A DNA stretch of 29,956 nt from CAYLXU01 sp964388055 (GCA_964388055.1 CAYLXU010000006.1:1-29956); one strand, 5' to 3'. Positions 1 to 7,484 are shown, counted from the stretch's first letter. Notes: generated by a model not told the origin, from the sequence alone. Program-made: numbers and translations.

Positions 1-2326
1 TTTTATAGCTGGGTGGTAGCTTCAACAACGTAGAGATTGCAAGAAGCGTATAAAACCATCCTCGCGTCTGATCCACACCCTCTGCAATATAATCTGCAGG
101 ATACTGTTCAACACAATTCGAAACATCTTTCTGATTTTTGGCACACGTTGGCAAACTACCGTTTTGCGCAAATGGCATTGCCCCAGAATCAAACCACACA
201 TCCGCCACTTCTTTCACCCGCTTCATTTTGTTCTTACACTTCACACAACGCAAAAACACATCATCAATATGCGGCTTGTGAAGATCTATTTTCCCATCTA
301 GGTCGTATGGATAATTATGCACTTCAATCTTCTTATATGCGCCTATTTGTGGATAGTCGGATGCCAATATTTTCTCTGGTGTACGCTGTTCGAGAGTACC
401 CTCAAGCATCCACAACGGATCGCCGTGACTTATAAGAAGAATACGTTTTCCTGCATATTTCTTGTTTATCTCCAAAACCGCAGCCATCATTCTACGTGCA
501 ACTTCGTTCAAGCTCTCTCCACCAGGGGTTGGCTTAGAAAACTCCTCAAGGGGATCCACATAAAACGCCTTATGATCCGTGATGAGTTTTCCGTCAAATA
601 TGCCCGTTCGAATCTCAACAAAGCGATTGTCATATACCACAGGAACTTTGATAACAGATCGTATAATATCTACCGTCTCTCGAGTTCGATCAGCAGGAGA
701 TGCGTAAATAATATCAATTTTTTCCTTTTTAAGCTTCTTTGCAAGAGCATGAACCTGGTTTTTCCCTAACTCGGTGAGGTGAGAATCATCAAGAAACGCC
801 CCCGCTGCTATGGTTCCATCAACATTGTGCGTTGCCTCTCCATGTCGCATTGTGTACCAAACATTTTTAAAATATGCCTTTTTATCTAACTCCCCAAGCG
901 AACCGACAACCTCACGGTGAGAACATTTCTCACATTCCCAAATAGGAAGAGGAGTACCCCAATATCTGTCACGCGCGATAGCCCAATCCTTTAATTCTCG
1001 AAGCCATTCCCCAAATCTTCCATTCTGCACGTGTCCCGGAATCCAGTTAATCTTCATATTATTCTTTTGCATATCCTTGCGAAGTTTGCCCATACGAATA
1101 AACCAGGATTCTCTAGCCATATAAAGAAGTGGCGTGTCGCACCTCCAGCAAAAAGGATACTCATGCTCCACGACCCCAAGAATGTCTTCAACGGTCAATC
1201 CACGGTCACGCAGCTGCTCAAACACAAGCCGGTCCGCATCTTTGGCAAAGAGTCCTTCTCCAGGCTCACCCCTCTTCATTAGCCCACTCTCATTGAGTGT
1301 AAGCACCACAGGTAACCCATGTTTCTTGCCCACCTTCATATCATCTTCACCAAATGCAGGCGCAATGTGAACCAGGCCAGTACCCTCTTCTGCTGTGACA
1401 AAATCGGCTGTTAAGACTCTGTATCCATTTTTCACCTCTTTGTGTAAATATAGTGGGACATATTTTTTGCCTTCAAGTGCCTTTCCCTTTACTTCTTGGA
1501 TAACTTTTCCCTCTCCATTTTTTATCTTTTCTTCCAACTTGGGCGGTAATTTAGAGGCCCAAACCCGTTCTCCACCTATTTCATAAAGTGAGTAGGTTAA
1601 GCTGGGGTGTACAGCAATCGCCACATTAGCAGGTAAAGTCCATGGGGTAGTGGTCCAAACCAATAAGAATTCTTTATGCTTTCCAGGTTTCGTTCCCCTA
1701 ATTTCAAACTTTACGTAAAGCGACGGATCCCTTGTTAAACGATAGGCTCCTGGCTGTCCAAGTTCATAAGAAGATAAAACAGTGCCACAACGAACACAAT
1801 ATGGAGAAACACGAAAATCTTTTTCCAAAGGATAGTTCTTGTGAATACGCTGTAGAAGAAACCAAAGATTCTCTATATATCGGTTGTCATATGTCACATA
1901 AGGATCGGACATATCAAGCCAAAAGCCCATACGCTCCGTGAACTTTTCCCATTCATCTTTATACTGCCAGACAGACTCCTTTGCCTTCTTGTTAAACTCA
2001 AAAACCCCATACGCTTCTATCTCCTTTTTATTCTTGAGTCCGAGAATCTTTTCAACACCAAGCTCAACAGGAAGCCCGTGTGTATCCCACCCTGCTTTTC
2101 TCTTTACAAGCTTGCCTCGCATCGTTTGATAACGACACACTACGTCCTTGCATGCCCGCGCCAAAAAGTGGTGAATTCCAGGTCTTCCATTTGCCGTAGG
2201 AGGACCCTCAAAAAATACAAAAGACTTTCGCTTTTCACGATTTTTTATGCTTTTCTCAAAAATCTTGTTTGATTTCCAAAAAGAAAGAATCTCTTCTTCC
2301 TGTTTGGGCAAATTAAATTGCTCCAT
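1..2326 (-). CDS. ileS: Isoleucyl-tRNA synthetase with inserted histidine-phosphatase domain (C-terminus off the left edge)
   Basis: Class I synthetase charging tRNA-Ile. The frame is open from ATG at 2326 to the window edge (775 codons). Reading it shows FFEGPPTANGRPGIHH (HIGH-type motif, about residues 38-53), WTTTPWTLPAN at the start of the editing domain, HIAPAFGEDD in the editing pocket, YPFCWRCDTPLLY, INWIPGHVQNGRF and WFDSGAMPF. The zinc-ribbon knuckles are C465-x2-C468 and C694-x2-C697. The KMSKS loop and anticodon-binding region would lie off the window. The sequence is of the type found in archaea, eukaryotes and some bacteria (IleS2). Between the two CxxC knuckles sits about 195 residues of an intact histidine phosphatase, described as a separate entry. 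No clear Shine-Dalgarno precedes the ATG. A promoter candidate lies about 100 bp upstream. The synthetase identity is certain; the role of the insert is unknown. Confidence 0.96.
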   Translation of the reverse strand, partial: MEQFNLPKQEEEILSFWKSNKIFEKSIKNREKRKSFVFFEGPPTANGRPGIHHFLARACKDVVCRYQTMRGKLVKRKAGWDTHGLPVELGVEKILGLKNKKEIEAYGVFEFNKKAKESVWQYKDEWEKFTERMGFWLDMSDPYVTYDNRYIENLWFLLQRIHKNYPLEKDFRVSPYCVRCGTVLSSYELGQPGAYRLTRDPSLYVKFEIRGTKPGKHKEFLLVWTTTPWTLPANVAIAVHPSLTYSLYEIGGERVWASKLPPKLEEKIKNGEGKVIQEVKGKALEGKKYVPLYLHKEVKNGYRVLTADFVTAEEGTGLVHIAPAFGEDDMKVGKKHGLPVVLTLNESGLMKRGEPGEGLFAKDADRLVFEQLRDRGLTVEDILGVVEHEYPFCWRCDTPLLYMARESWFIRMGKLRKDMQKNNMKINWIPGHVQNGRFGEWLRELKDWAIARDRYWGTPLPIWECEKCSHREVVGSLGELDKKAYFKNVWYTMRHGEATHNVDGTIAAGAFLDDSHLTELGKNQVHALAKKLKKEKIDIIYASPADRTRETVDIIRSVIKVPVVYDNRFVEIRTGIFDGKLITDHKAFYVDPLEEFSKPTPGGESLNEVARRMMAAVLEINKKYAGKRILLISHGDPLWMLEGTLEQRTPEKILASDYPQIGAYKKIEVHNYPYDLDGKIDLHKPHIDDVFLRCVKCKNKMKRVKEVADVWFDSGAMPFAQNGSLPTCAKNQKDVSNCVEQYPADYIAEGVDQTRGWFYTLLAISTLLKLPPSYK
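302..889 (-). other. Histidine phosphatase (phosphoglycerate-mutase-like) domain embedded in IleRS
   Basis: This is a domain-level feature inside ileS, about residues 480-675. It shows the complete histidine-phosphatase signature: MRHGE with nucleophile H495 and R494, SPADRTRET with R547, the catalytic-acid segment RFVEIRTGIFDGK with E571, GGESLNEVARRM, and LLISHGDP with second histidine H634. All residues expected for phosphatase or mutase chemistry are therefore present. The frame is uninterrupted on both sides and the flanking sequence is ordinary IleRS zinc ribbon. The domain is thus a true in-frame insertion, not a separate gene or an assembly artefact. Its substrate cannot be read from sequence; the domain resembles cobC/SixA/GpmB-like enzymes only in general terms. 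Confidence 0.9.
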
Positions 2327-2422
2327 GGTGAAATAAACTTGTTCCCCAATAAGATCCAGGATAAATAGCTCGAATTCTTACTGAAAAACGGTCCAATATT
2401 TAAAACTGGGTTCTAGTACCCT

Positions 2423-2452
2423 ATTCTAGCCAAAAAATGGCGACAAAATCAA
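2423..2452 (-). promoter_or_regulatory. Candidate sigma70-type promoter of ileS
   Basis: On the minus strand, TTGATT (2447-2452) and TAGAAT (2423-2428) are separated by 18 bp, in the gap between the FecR-domain gene and ileS. The predicted start would leave a leader of about 90 nt. No T-box sequence was recognised in that leader. A short GGGT...ACCC hairpin follows the -10 box. Based on consensus match only. Confidence 0.4.
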
Positions 2453-2464
2453 ACATGTCTTCAA

Positions 2465-4159
2465 CTATTTTCCACGAACCTCAATCTTTTCCCCGCCTTC
2501 AGCCAAAGGAGAAAATACTACCACATCCCCACCCTTGTCGACGAAAAACTGATATCCAGTAAAATAATCATTTTTTGAATGCCAAAAATGATTATGTTCT
2601 ACAGCGGGATCGGTCGGTATTTGAAATGGAATATAGAAAGGAACAAGGCAACTTAAATCAAAATTCGGAAAAATACCAAAAGGAGCTTGCGCAATATTAT
2701 AGATCTCCGTTGGAAGCTTCACGCCCACACAACTTTTTGCACCAACCCCACCAAAAACCCCTCCCCCATCAATGCTATTTTTTTGAATCGCGTCCAAAAT
2801 AATTGCTACATCCTTCTTACGCTTCACATTTCTTGCACTCACAGCACCTTCACTTAACATACTTTCCATAAATTCAAATTTTCCTATTTTCTCACCAAGC
2901 TCGGCACCTGGTGCTACAACCCCTATCGTGGCACCCTCACGCATAATATCATAGCCGGTCAAATAATTTGAAGCATTCACCCAATGCAAATCGGTATCTG
3001 CTGGGTCTGGATCAAAAGGAAGTGACGAAAGGTACGTCGGCACGAGGCATCGCGCCATATCATATTCGTCACCATCATCGTTGCCCCCAATCTCCGTAGG
3101 AATTCGTGGAATTACGTCAACAAGACCATCAGGACAAAATACTCCCTTATTGTCAATAATATTTTGTTTCACTGCACTCAAAATACTCTCCACATCCTTC
3201 TGTCGTTTTTCATTTCTTGCCCGGGCGACAACATCATCTTTCGGCAACACCTCAATAACGCCCTCACCTCGCTGAATCTTCGGACTTTCTTGAATTGACG
3301 AAGGTGAAACAGTTTTTATTTCTTCTACATCCACATTAGTTTTTTCTTCAATAAACTCAGGAAATCTGCGAGCTTCAGGTTTTATTTCTTCAAGCTTTTT
3401 CTCCAACAAAGCATCCTCATCCAATGAACGCTGTATCCACGATTCATTTAAAATAGCTACAGGCACTTCACGCACCACAACAAGCTCTGTGGCACGAGTT
3501 ACATCTGTTTTAACTTGCTCTACAACATCCCCAGTAATTTCGACATATGTATTTGGGGTAATTTTACCCACATCGTCCTTAAAAACTTTCTTGGTTAGAG
3601 GATCAAGAAGGCTAATCGCCACCACATTTTCGGCCCCTATCACACGCGTCACCCCCTTCTCCCTATTTGGTATATATTCCACACCAAATGCCGTGCCACG
3701 CACCGCCGCAACAGCATGAGATGTTTTTACTTCCCAAAGCGATTCCGGCGTCACAAAAGAAATCACTCGAGACCACACCCTCCCCGCCACCAACTCGAGA
3801 CGAACCACGATTTGGTTTTTATCTTTTACAAAAGAGGCGGACTGCACCACAACGCGTGTGTCCGAATCAAGACGCGCGACAGATCCGTCAGAAAAGTATA
3901 GATTAGCAAATCCACCCCCTTTTACCTCAATAGTTACCCCCTCTTGAAGCTCGTCACCAGTACGAAGCACACGTGATTGCACTCCGTTTTCATTTGCGAT
4001 AACCTCGGGTGCCACCACCTCCACCCAGAACCGCTTGGTTTCCTCAATAGAAGATCCTGGTGAGAACCATAAAAGTGCGGGCTTCAAAAACACAATAATC
4101 CCCACAACAAATGCAAGGGAGAAAAACACAAAAACAAATCCTCTTTTATTCAAATGCAT
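2465..4159 (-). CDS. Membrane-anchored FecR-domain protein with two pilin-like C-terminal modules
   Basis: 564 residues. A single N-terminal membrane segment (about 8-30) after MHLNKRG suggests an envelope-facing protein held by one helix. Residues about 60-170 are a FecR domain (LRTGDELQEG, FANLYFSDGSVARLDSDTRV, VRGTAFGVEY). Residues about 240-310 are a charged linker. Two homologous modules follow (about 313-425 and 441-562). Each begins RNxKRxKDVxxIL and carries CLVPxY, a DP pair, a TGY segment, and ends in a GEKI motif. This order matches the C-terminal globular half of Parcubacteria type IV pilin-like proteins, without the prepilin N-terminal helix. The ATG lies 5 bp after the argS stop, so the gene is probably cotranscribed with argS. 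Substrate or partner is unknown; a surface-binding or pilus-interacting role is inference. Confidence 0.8.
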   Translation of the reverse strand: MHLNKRGFVFVFFSLAFVVGIIVFLKPALLWFSPGSSIEETKRFWVEVVAPEVIANENGVQSRVLRTGDELQEGVTIEVKGGGFANLYFSDGSVARLDSDTRVVVQSASFVKDKNQIVVRLELVAGRVWSRVISFVTPESLWEVKTSHAVAAVRGTAFGVEYIPNREKGVTRVIGAENVVAISLLDPLTKKVFKDDVGKITPNTYVEITGDVVEQVKTDVTRATELVVVREVPVAILNESWIQRSLDEDALLEKKLEEIKPEARRFPEFIEEKTNVDVEEIKTVSPSSIQESPKIQRGEGVIEVLPKDDVVARARNEKRQKDVESILSAVKQNIIDNKGVFCPDGLVDVIPRIPTEIGGNDDGDEYDMARCLVPTYLSSLPFDPDPADTDLHWVNASNYLTGYDIMREGATIGVVAPGAELGEKIGKFEFMESMLSEGAVSARNVKRKKDVAIILDAIQKNSIDGGGVFGGVGAKSCVGVKLPTEIYNIAQAPFGIFPNFDLSCLVPFYIPFQIPTDPAVEHNHFWHSKNDYFTGYQFFVDKGGDVVVFSPLAEGGEKIEVRGK

Positions 4160-4164
4160 GCTTT

Positions 4165-5886
4165 TTACATTTCTTCCGGCACATCGATACCAAGAAGATG
4201 TAAACCCGCCGCAAGCGTAGTGGTAATAACACGTACTATCATAAGACGAGCCTTCCGCACAGCCTCATCTTGTTCCACAAGTACGGGGTGTGAGTGGTAA
4301 AATTCATTTGCTTTTTGGGCAAGTTCAAATAAGTGTTGAGCAAGAAGGTGGGGAAACCACCCACCTACAACATGCTGCACAACTTCAGGAAATCGCGCAC
4401 AGTGTAACAATAACCCCCGCTCCTCAGCGTCAAGGGACACACCCTCTTTAAACCCATCCTCTAATACATCAATGCTTTTGCGCAGAATACTCCTTAGGCG
4501 TGCGTACGTATATTGAACATAAGGACCCGTCCTTCCTTCAAAGGAGAGTGCATCTTCAAAACGAAATACCACATCAGACTTTCGGTTGTGCAACAGATCA
4601 AAAAACTTAATTGCGCCAAGCCCCACCTGTCGCGCCACAACGTCCATATGAGGCAAATCAGGATTTTTTATACGAATCACCTCACGCGCTCTACGCTCTG
4701 CCTCATCAAGCACTGCCTCCAAAAGGATAATGTTACCCTTACGCGTACTCATCGCGCCCTCAGGTAATTTCATAAATCCAAACTCAACGTGCTCGCTCAT
4801 CCCCACTCCTTCAAATCCAAGTAATTCCGCCACACGAAATACTTGGCGAAAATGGTGTGATTGACGATTATCCACTACATAAAGGTTTTTCCAAAAATCA
4901 TATGTTTCCTTTCGATACAAAATTGTTGCAAGATCACGCAGCAGATACGTAGTTGCGCCATCAGACTTTACCAAAATCGCTTCATCCAAACCCTCTGAAG
5001 TCAGATCTACCACCACAGCCCCATCCCCTGTCTTTTTTGCAACACCCATCGCAATTGCGCGTTCCACAATAGGAGGCATTGCCTCTTCATACACACTCTC
5101 CCCTCGATGTTCCTCAAAAGGAAGCAAGCGCAACCGAACAACGTTGTCCTCCAGTTTTTTCATAGAAATCTCCACCATCCATTTCCAAATCTCACGATTT
5201 TCCTCATCTCCTTGTTCTAGTTTTGCAAACTCACTTTTTCCTTTCTCATGAACACCCTCTTCTTCATTCGCCGCTACATATAAGTCCTGTAGCTCAACAA
5301 ACGGATTCTGCTTTATTGCATCAATTTTTTGCGCATCTCCCGCTACCGCCTTTTTGTAGGCATACAATAATATACCAAACTGTGTCCCCCAATCCCCCAC
5401 GTGCGTATCCGCAATCACACGATATCCTCGAGCAAGAAGAATCCGTTTCAGCGCATCTCCTATTACCGCAGAACGTAAATGTCCCACATGTGGTTGTTTT
5501 GCAATATTAAGTTGGAAATAATCTAACATCACTGTTTTTCCAACACCCTCCTTCCCCTTCCCCCATGCCTCAGGGTCGCGAAGAGCTTCATTGCACGCCA
5601 CAAAGATAACCTTGTCGTGCAGAACAATATTGATAAAACCGGGGGGTAAGACTTCCACGCGTTGCACAAGCTCAGACTCATCTACTTCAAACACTTCCGT
5701 AAGCGCACGCCCAATGTCCATTGGGTTCTTTTTGAGCACGCGACCGAGCACCATCGCAACATTCGTTGCATAGTCTCCATACGCTGCCACCTCCGGCCTT
5801 TCAACCAAAAAATCGGAGACACCAATATCCCCGTACACCTTTCGAACTGCACGCGAAATCGCTTCAGTAAGCACGTGTTCAAACAT
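4165..5886 (-). CDS. argS: Arginyl-tRNA synthetase
   Basis: 573 residues, usual length for ArgRS. It charges tRNA-Arg in the cytoplasm. Seen: the N-terminal ArgRS additional domain (VERPEVAAYGDYATNVAM), the HIGH-type motif HVGH at 133-136 in QLNIAKQPHVGHLRSAVIGD, HVGDWGTQFG, a KMSKS-type loop MSTRKG at 379-384, and a DALR-type anticodon domain starting near GRTGPYVQYTYARLRSILRK and ending with the family-typical C-terminus LGIDVPEEM. The gene is divergent from smpB across a 44-bp gap and is followed after 5 bp by the FecR-domain gene. No Shine-Dalgarno is apparent before the ATG. Arginine tRNA(CCG) is also encoded in this window at 19301-19373. Confidence 0.97.
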   Translation of the reverse strand: MFEHVLTEAISRAVRKVYGDIGVSDFLVERPEVAAYGDYATNVAMVLGRVLKKNPMDIGRALTEVFEVDESELVQRVEVLPPGFINIVLHDKVIFVACNEALRDPEAWGKGKEGVGKTVMLDYFQLNIAKQPHVGHLRSAVIGDALKRILLARGYRVIADTHVGDWGTQFGILLYAYKKAVAGDAQKIDAIKQNPFVELQDLYVAANEEEGVHEKGKSEFAKLEQGDEENREIWKWMVEISMKKLEDNVVRLRLLPFEEHRGESVYEEAMPPIVERAIAMGVAKKTGDGAVVVDLTSEGLDEAILVKSDGATTYLLRDLATILYRKETYDFWKNLYVVDNRQSHHFRQVFRVAELLGFEGVGMSEHVEFGFMKLPEGAMSTRKGNIILLEAVLDEAERRAREVIRIKNPDLPHMDVVARQVGLGAIKFFDLLHNRKSDVVFRFEDALSFEGRTGPYVQYTYARLRSILRKSIDVLEDGFKEGVSLDAEERGLLLHCARFPEVVQHVVGGWFPHLLAQHLFELAQKANEFYHSHPVLVEQDEAVRKARLMIVRVITTTLAAGLHLLGIDVPEEM

Positions 5887-5916
5887 AAATATCTGTTACT
5901 TTTTTACATTTCGGTC

Positions 5917-5922
5917 TATAGT
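5917..5922 (+). promoter_or_regulatory. -10 box of a probably leaderless smpB transcript
   Basis: TATAGT lies 8 nt upstream of the smpB ATG. A start site 6-8 nt downstream would fall at or within one or two bases of the ATG, and the intervening bases contain no Shine-Dalgarno sequence. The -35 region is weak (TGTTAC at 17 bp). The same 44-bp gap must also hold the argS promoter on the other strand. Confidence 0.35.
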
Positions 5923-5930
5923 GTAGCTAT

Positions 5931-6371
5931 ATGACGAGTTTAGCAGAAAACCCAAAAATCTTCCACGACTATGAAATTCTCGAGACATTCGAAGCGGGGT
6001 TAGTATTATCTGGTTTTGAGGTAAAAGCAACAAGAAACAACATGACAAATATCAAAGGTAGCTATGTGAAACTACTTGGAAAGGAACTCTGTCTTATCAA
6101 CGCACACATTGCTCCTTATCAAACAGAAAATACCCCCAAAACCTATGACCCAACTCGAACGAGAAAACTCCTCTTAAATAAAGATGAGATACGATATTTG
6201 CTGGGGAAAACCCAAGAAAAAGGCTTGACTTTAGTCCCTGTTCGTATTTATACTAAAGGTCGGCGCATTAAGCTCGAAATAGCACTTGCAAGAGGAAAAA
6301 AACAATATGACAAGAGGGAGGCACTAAAGAAAAAGGCTGCCCTACGAGAGCTTAAAATGCGAAACTCTTGA
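5931..6371 (+). CDS. smpB: SsrA-binding protein SmpB
   Basis: 146 residues. SmpB binds the tRNA-like domain of tmRNA and delivers it to stalled ribosomes for trans-translation. Typical family segments are present: HDYEILETFEAGLVLSGFEVKATR near the N-terminus, GSYVKLLGKELCLINAHIAPY, DPTRTRKLLL, LVPVRIYTKGRRIKLEIALARGKKQYDKRE, and a basic C-terminal tail of the kind that enters the mRNA channel. The gene ends at TGA 6 bp before the 5' end of tmRNA itself, so protein and RNA partners are adjacent on the same strand. Its transcript is probably leaderless. Confidence 0.97.
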   Translation: MTSLAENPKIFHDYEILETFEAGLVLSGFEVKATRNNMTNIKGSYVKLLGKELCLINAHIAPYQTENTPKTYDPTRTRKLLLNKDEIRYLLGKTQEKGLTLVPVRIYTKGRRIKLEIALARGKKQYDKREALKKKAALRELKMRNS

Positions 6372-6377
6372 AAAAAG

Positions 6378-6727
6378 GGGGATGCTCGGTTTCGACGGAT
6401 ATATGCGAATGATTACGCAGACCAAGGTGCTGTTACCTTGTAAAACTGCAGCACAATCATACTTGCCAATACTTTTGGAAGACCAGCTCTTGCGGTTGCT
6501 TAAATCGTAAGATTCTGGAGTCGATACGCTGACTCTCGATACGCGATATCGGCTTAATACTTCGAGATAGATCATAAAACATCGCTCCATGTTTTGTGCA
6601 GAAAACCTCAGGAGCAAGCACTCATTGTTTTGCTGGTATACAAAATGAGTCGCGCAAAAACCAGCTAAGTCATGTAGAAGTAGTCATTTAAACTATTCGG
6701 ATGTGGGTTCAACTCCCACCATCTCCA
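6378..6727 (+). ncRNA. ssrA: Transfer-messenger RNA (tmRNA)
   Basis: The 5' end GGGGATGCTCGGTTTCGACGG is characteristic of tmRNA. The acceptor stem pairs GGGGATG (6378-6384) with CATCTCC (6720-6726), 7 pairs with one G-U. The discriminator is A6727 and CCA is not encoded. A T-arm is formed by GTGGG-TTCAACT-CCCAC (6704-6719). Length is about 350 nt, normal for a one-piece tmRNA. It lies 6 bp after smpB. The tag reading frame is given as its own entry. The precise 3' end could be questioned because a second copy of the same 3' sequence occurs at 6844-6861, but only the first copy forms a T-arm. Confidence 0.95.
6465..6503 (+). other. tmRNA tag reading frame, ANTFGRPALAVA-stop
   Basis: Within ssrA, GCC (6465-6467) is the likely resume codon, followed by AAT ACT TTT GGA AGA CCA GCT CTT GCG GTT GCT and TAA. 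The encoded tag ends in ALAVA, a hydrophobic C-terminus like other degradation tags. The frame and stop are read directly; the resume codon is inferred from the usual alanine start. Confidence 0.8.
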
Positions 6728-6728
6728 C
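6711..6728 (+). repeat. Direct repeat copy 1, 3' end of tmRNA
   Basis: AACTCCCACCATCTCCAC covers the 3' strand of the tmRNA T-stem, the acceptor 3' strand and the discriminator. A copy with one mismatch lies at 6844-6861. This is the kind of duplication left by integrative elements that use tmRNA 3' ends as attachment sites, though the spacing (133 bp) is too short to hold an element. Confidence 0.7.
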
Positions 6729-6843
6729 AAGATGAGCAAGCCAATTTATTGGCTTGTGTGTGGGAATTGAAAGCCGGAGCATATGCACATCAGTGCATGC
6801 GAGGCGGGGTCGCGACCTTTTGCGAAGCAAAAGAGTTGTGACA
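6729..6843 (+). other. Hairpin-rich segment between tmRNA and infC
   Basis: No gene was seen here. Four hairpins follow one another: CAAGCCAA-TTTA-TTGGCTTG (6737-6756, perfect 8-bp stem), ATGCAC-ATCA-GTGCAT within GCATATGCACATCAGTGCATGC, the palindrome GGTCGCGACC, and TTTTGC-GAA-GCAAAA. A fifth, GAGTT...AACTC, starts here and runs into the repeat copy. None is followed by a convincing U-tract, so this is not a plain terminator. It may be an infC-operon leader, a processed spacer or a small structured RNA. Confidence 0.4.
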
Positions 6844-6861
6844 AACTCCCCCCATCTCCAC
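6844..6861 (+). repeat. Direct repeat copy 2 of the tmRNA 3' end
   Basis: AACTCCCCCCATCTCCAC matches 17 of 18 bases of the tmRNA 3' end at 6711-6728. The 5' half of the T-arm is absent here, so this copy cannot form a tRNA-like T-arm and is not part of a second functional RNA. Confidence 0.65.
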
Positions 6862-6882
6862 TCGTTTTATGATCCTACCGTT

Positions 6883-6896
6883 GGTGGGAGTTGAAC
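6883..6896 (-). repeat. Inverted 14-nt copy of the tmRNA T-arm at the infC start
   Basis: GGTGGGAGTTGAAC is the exact reverse complement of GTTCAACTCCCACC at 6707-6720 in tmRNA. It overlaps the TTG triplet at 6891 that is the most upstream possible infC start. In a common transcript it could pair with the tmRNA T-arm. Confidence 0.6.
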
Positions 6897-7454
6897 GGGA
6901 AACCAGTCATAAATGCTAATTTAAAAAATAAAAAATTGAAATTTAATAGAACCCAAAAAATTCAAGATAAGGTAAATGAGGCAATCACTGCAAATTCTCT
7001 CCGTGTCATCACCGACAAAGGGGAAAATCTTGGAATCCTAACACGAGAAGATGCGTTACGTGCTGCACGGGAAAAAGAGATGGACCTTGTAGAAATCGCT
7101 CCCCTTGCAAAACCCCCCGTTGCAAAGATTATCAGTTTTGATAAGTATCGATATGAAAAGGAAAAGCAACTCAAAAAACAACGCGCATCACTCGAAACAG
7201 GAGATCTTAAAATAGTACGCATTACCTTCGGTGCCGCACAACACGATCTTGAAACAAAGGTCTCACAGATAGGGAAATTCTTAGAGAAAGGGCATAAGGT
7301 GCAAATTGAACTTCGTCTCCGTGGAAGACAGATGCGATTCAAGGATTTGGCACGCCAAAAACTCCAAGAATTTCTCACCATGATTCAACATCCTCACAAA
7401 GTTACACAGGATATCAAAGCTGCTCCAAAAAGTTTTATAGCTCAAATTCAATAA
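6891..7454 (+). CDS. infC: Translation initiation factor IF-3
   Basis: IF-3 binds the 30S subunit and checks start-codon selection. The N-terminal domain (NEAITANSLRVITDKGENLGILTREDALRAA...DLVEIA), the linker (PPVAKIISFDKYRYEKEKQLKKQ) and the C-terminal domain (KIVRITFGAAQHDLETKVSQIGKFLEKGHKVQIELRLRGRQ) are complete. First in the conserved infC-rpmI-rplT order. The start is unresolved: there is no in-frame ATG before the conserved region. The frame opens after a stop at 6870, and candidates are TTG 6891 (used here), ATA 6909, TTG near 6938 or ATT near 6959. Rare AUU-type starts are well known for infC, where they allow autoregulation. Family identity is certain, the N-terminal limit is not. 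Confidence 0.93.
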   Translation: MNGKPVINANLKNKKLKFNRTQKIQDKVNEAITANSLRVITDKGENLGILTREDALRAAREKEMDLVEIAPLAKPPVAKIISFDKYRYEKEKQLKKQRASLETGDLKIVRITFGAAQHDLETKVSQIGKFLEKGHKVQIELRLRGRQMRFKDLARQKLQEFLTMIQHPHKVTQDIKAAPKSFIAQIQ

Positions 7455-7484
7455 CCCGATACTTTAAGACTTCTAACAAATTTT

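Noticed and set aside
37..2272. Several plus-strand open frames of 60-150 codons
   Set aside because: They are antisense to ileS, whose minus-strand frame is continuous and carries all family motifs.
2327..2464. T-box riboswitch in front of ileS
   Set aside because: No T-box sequence or specifier stem was found in the 138-bp gap; only a small hairpin is present.
6342..6617. A 91-codon minus-strand frame over tmRNA
   Set aside because: It overlaps the structured tmRNA and has no recognisable protein features.
6737..6756. Terminator for tmRNA
   Set aside because: The 8-bp stem is perfect but is followed by TGTGTGGG rather than a T-tract, so termination is doubtful.
6962..7381. A 139-codon minus-strand frame opposite infC
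   Set aside because: Shadow frame of a certain gene; Ser/Arg-rich composition typical of antisense reading.
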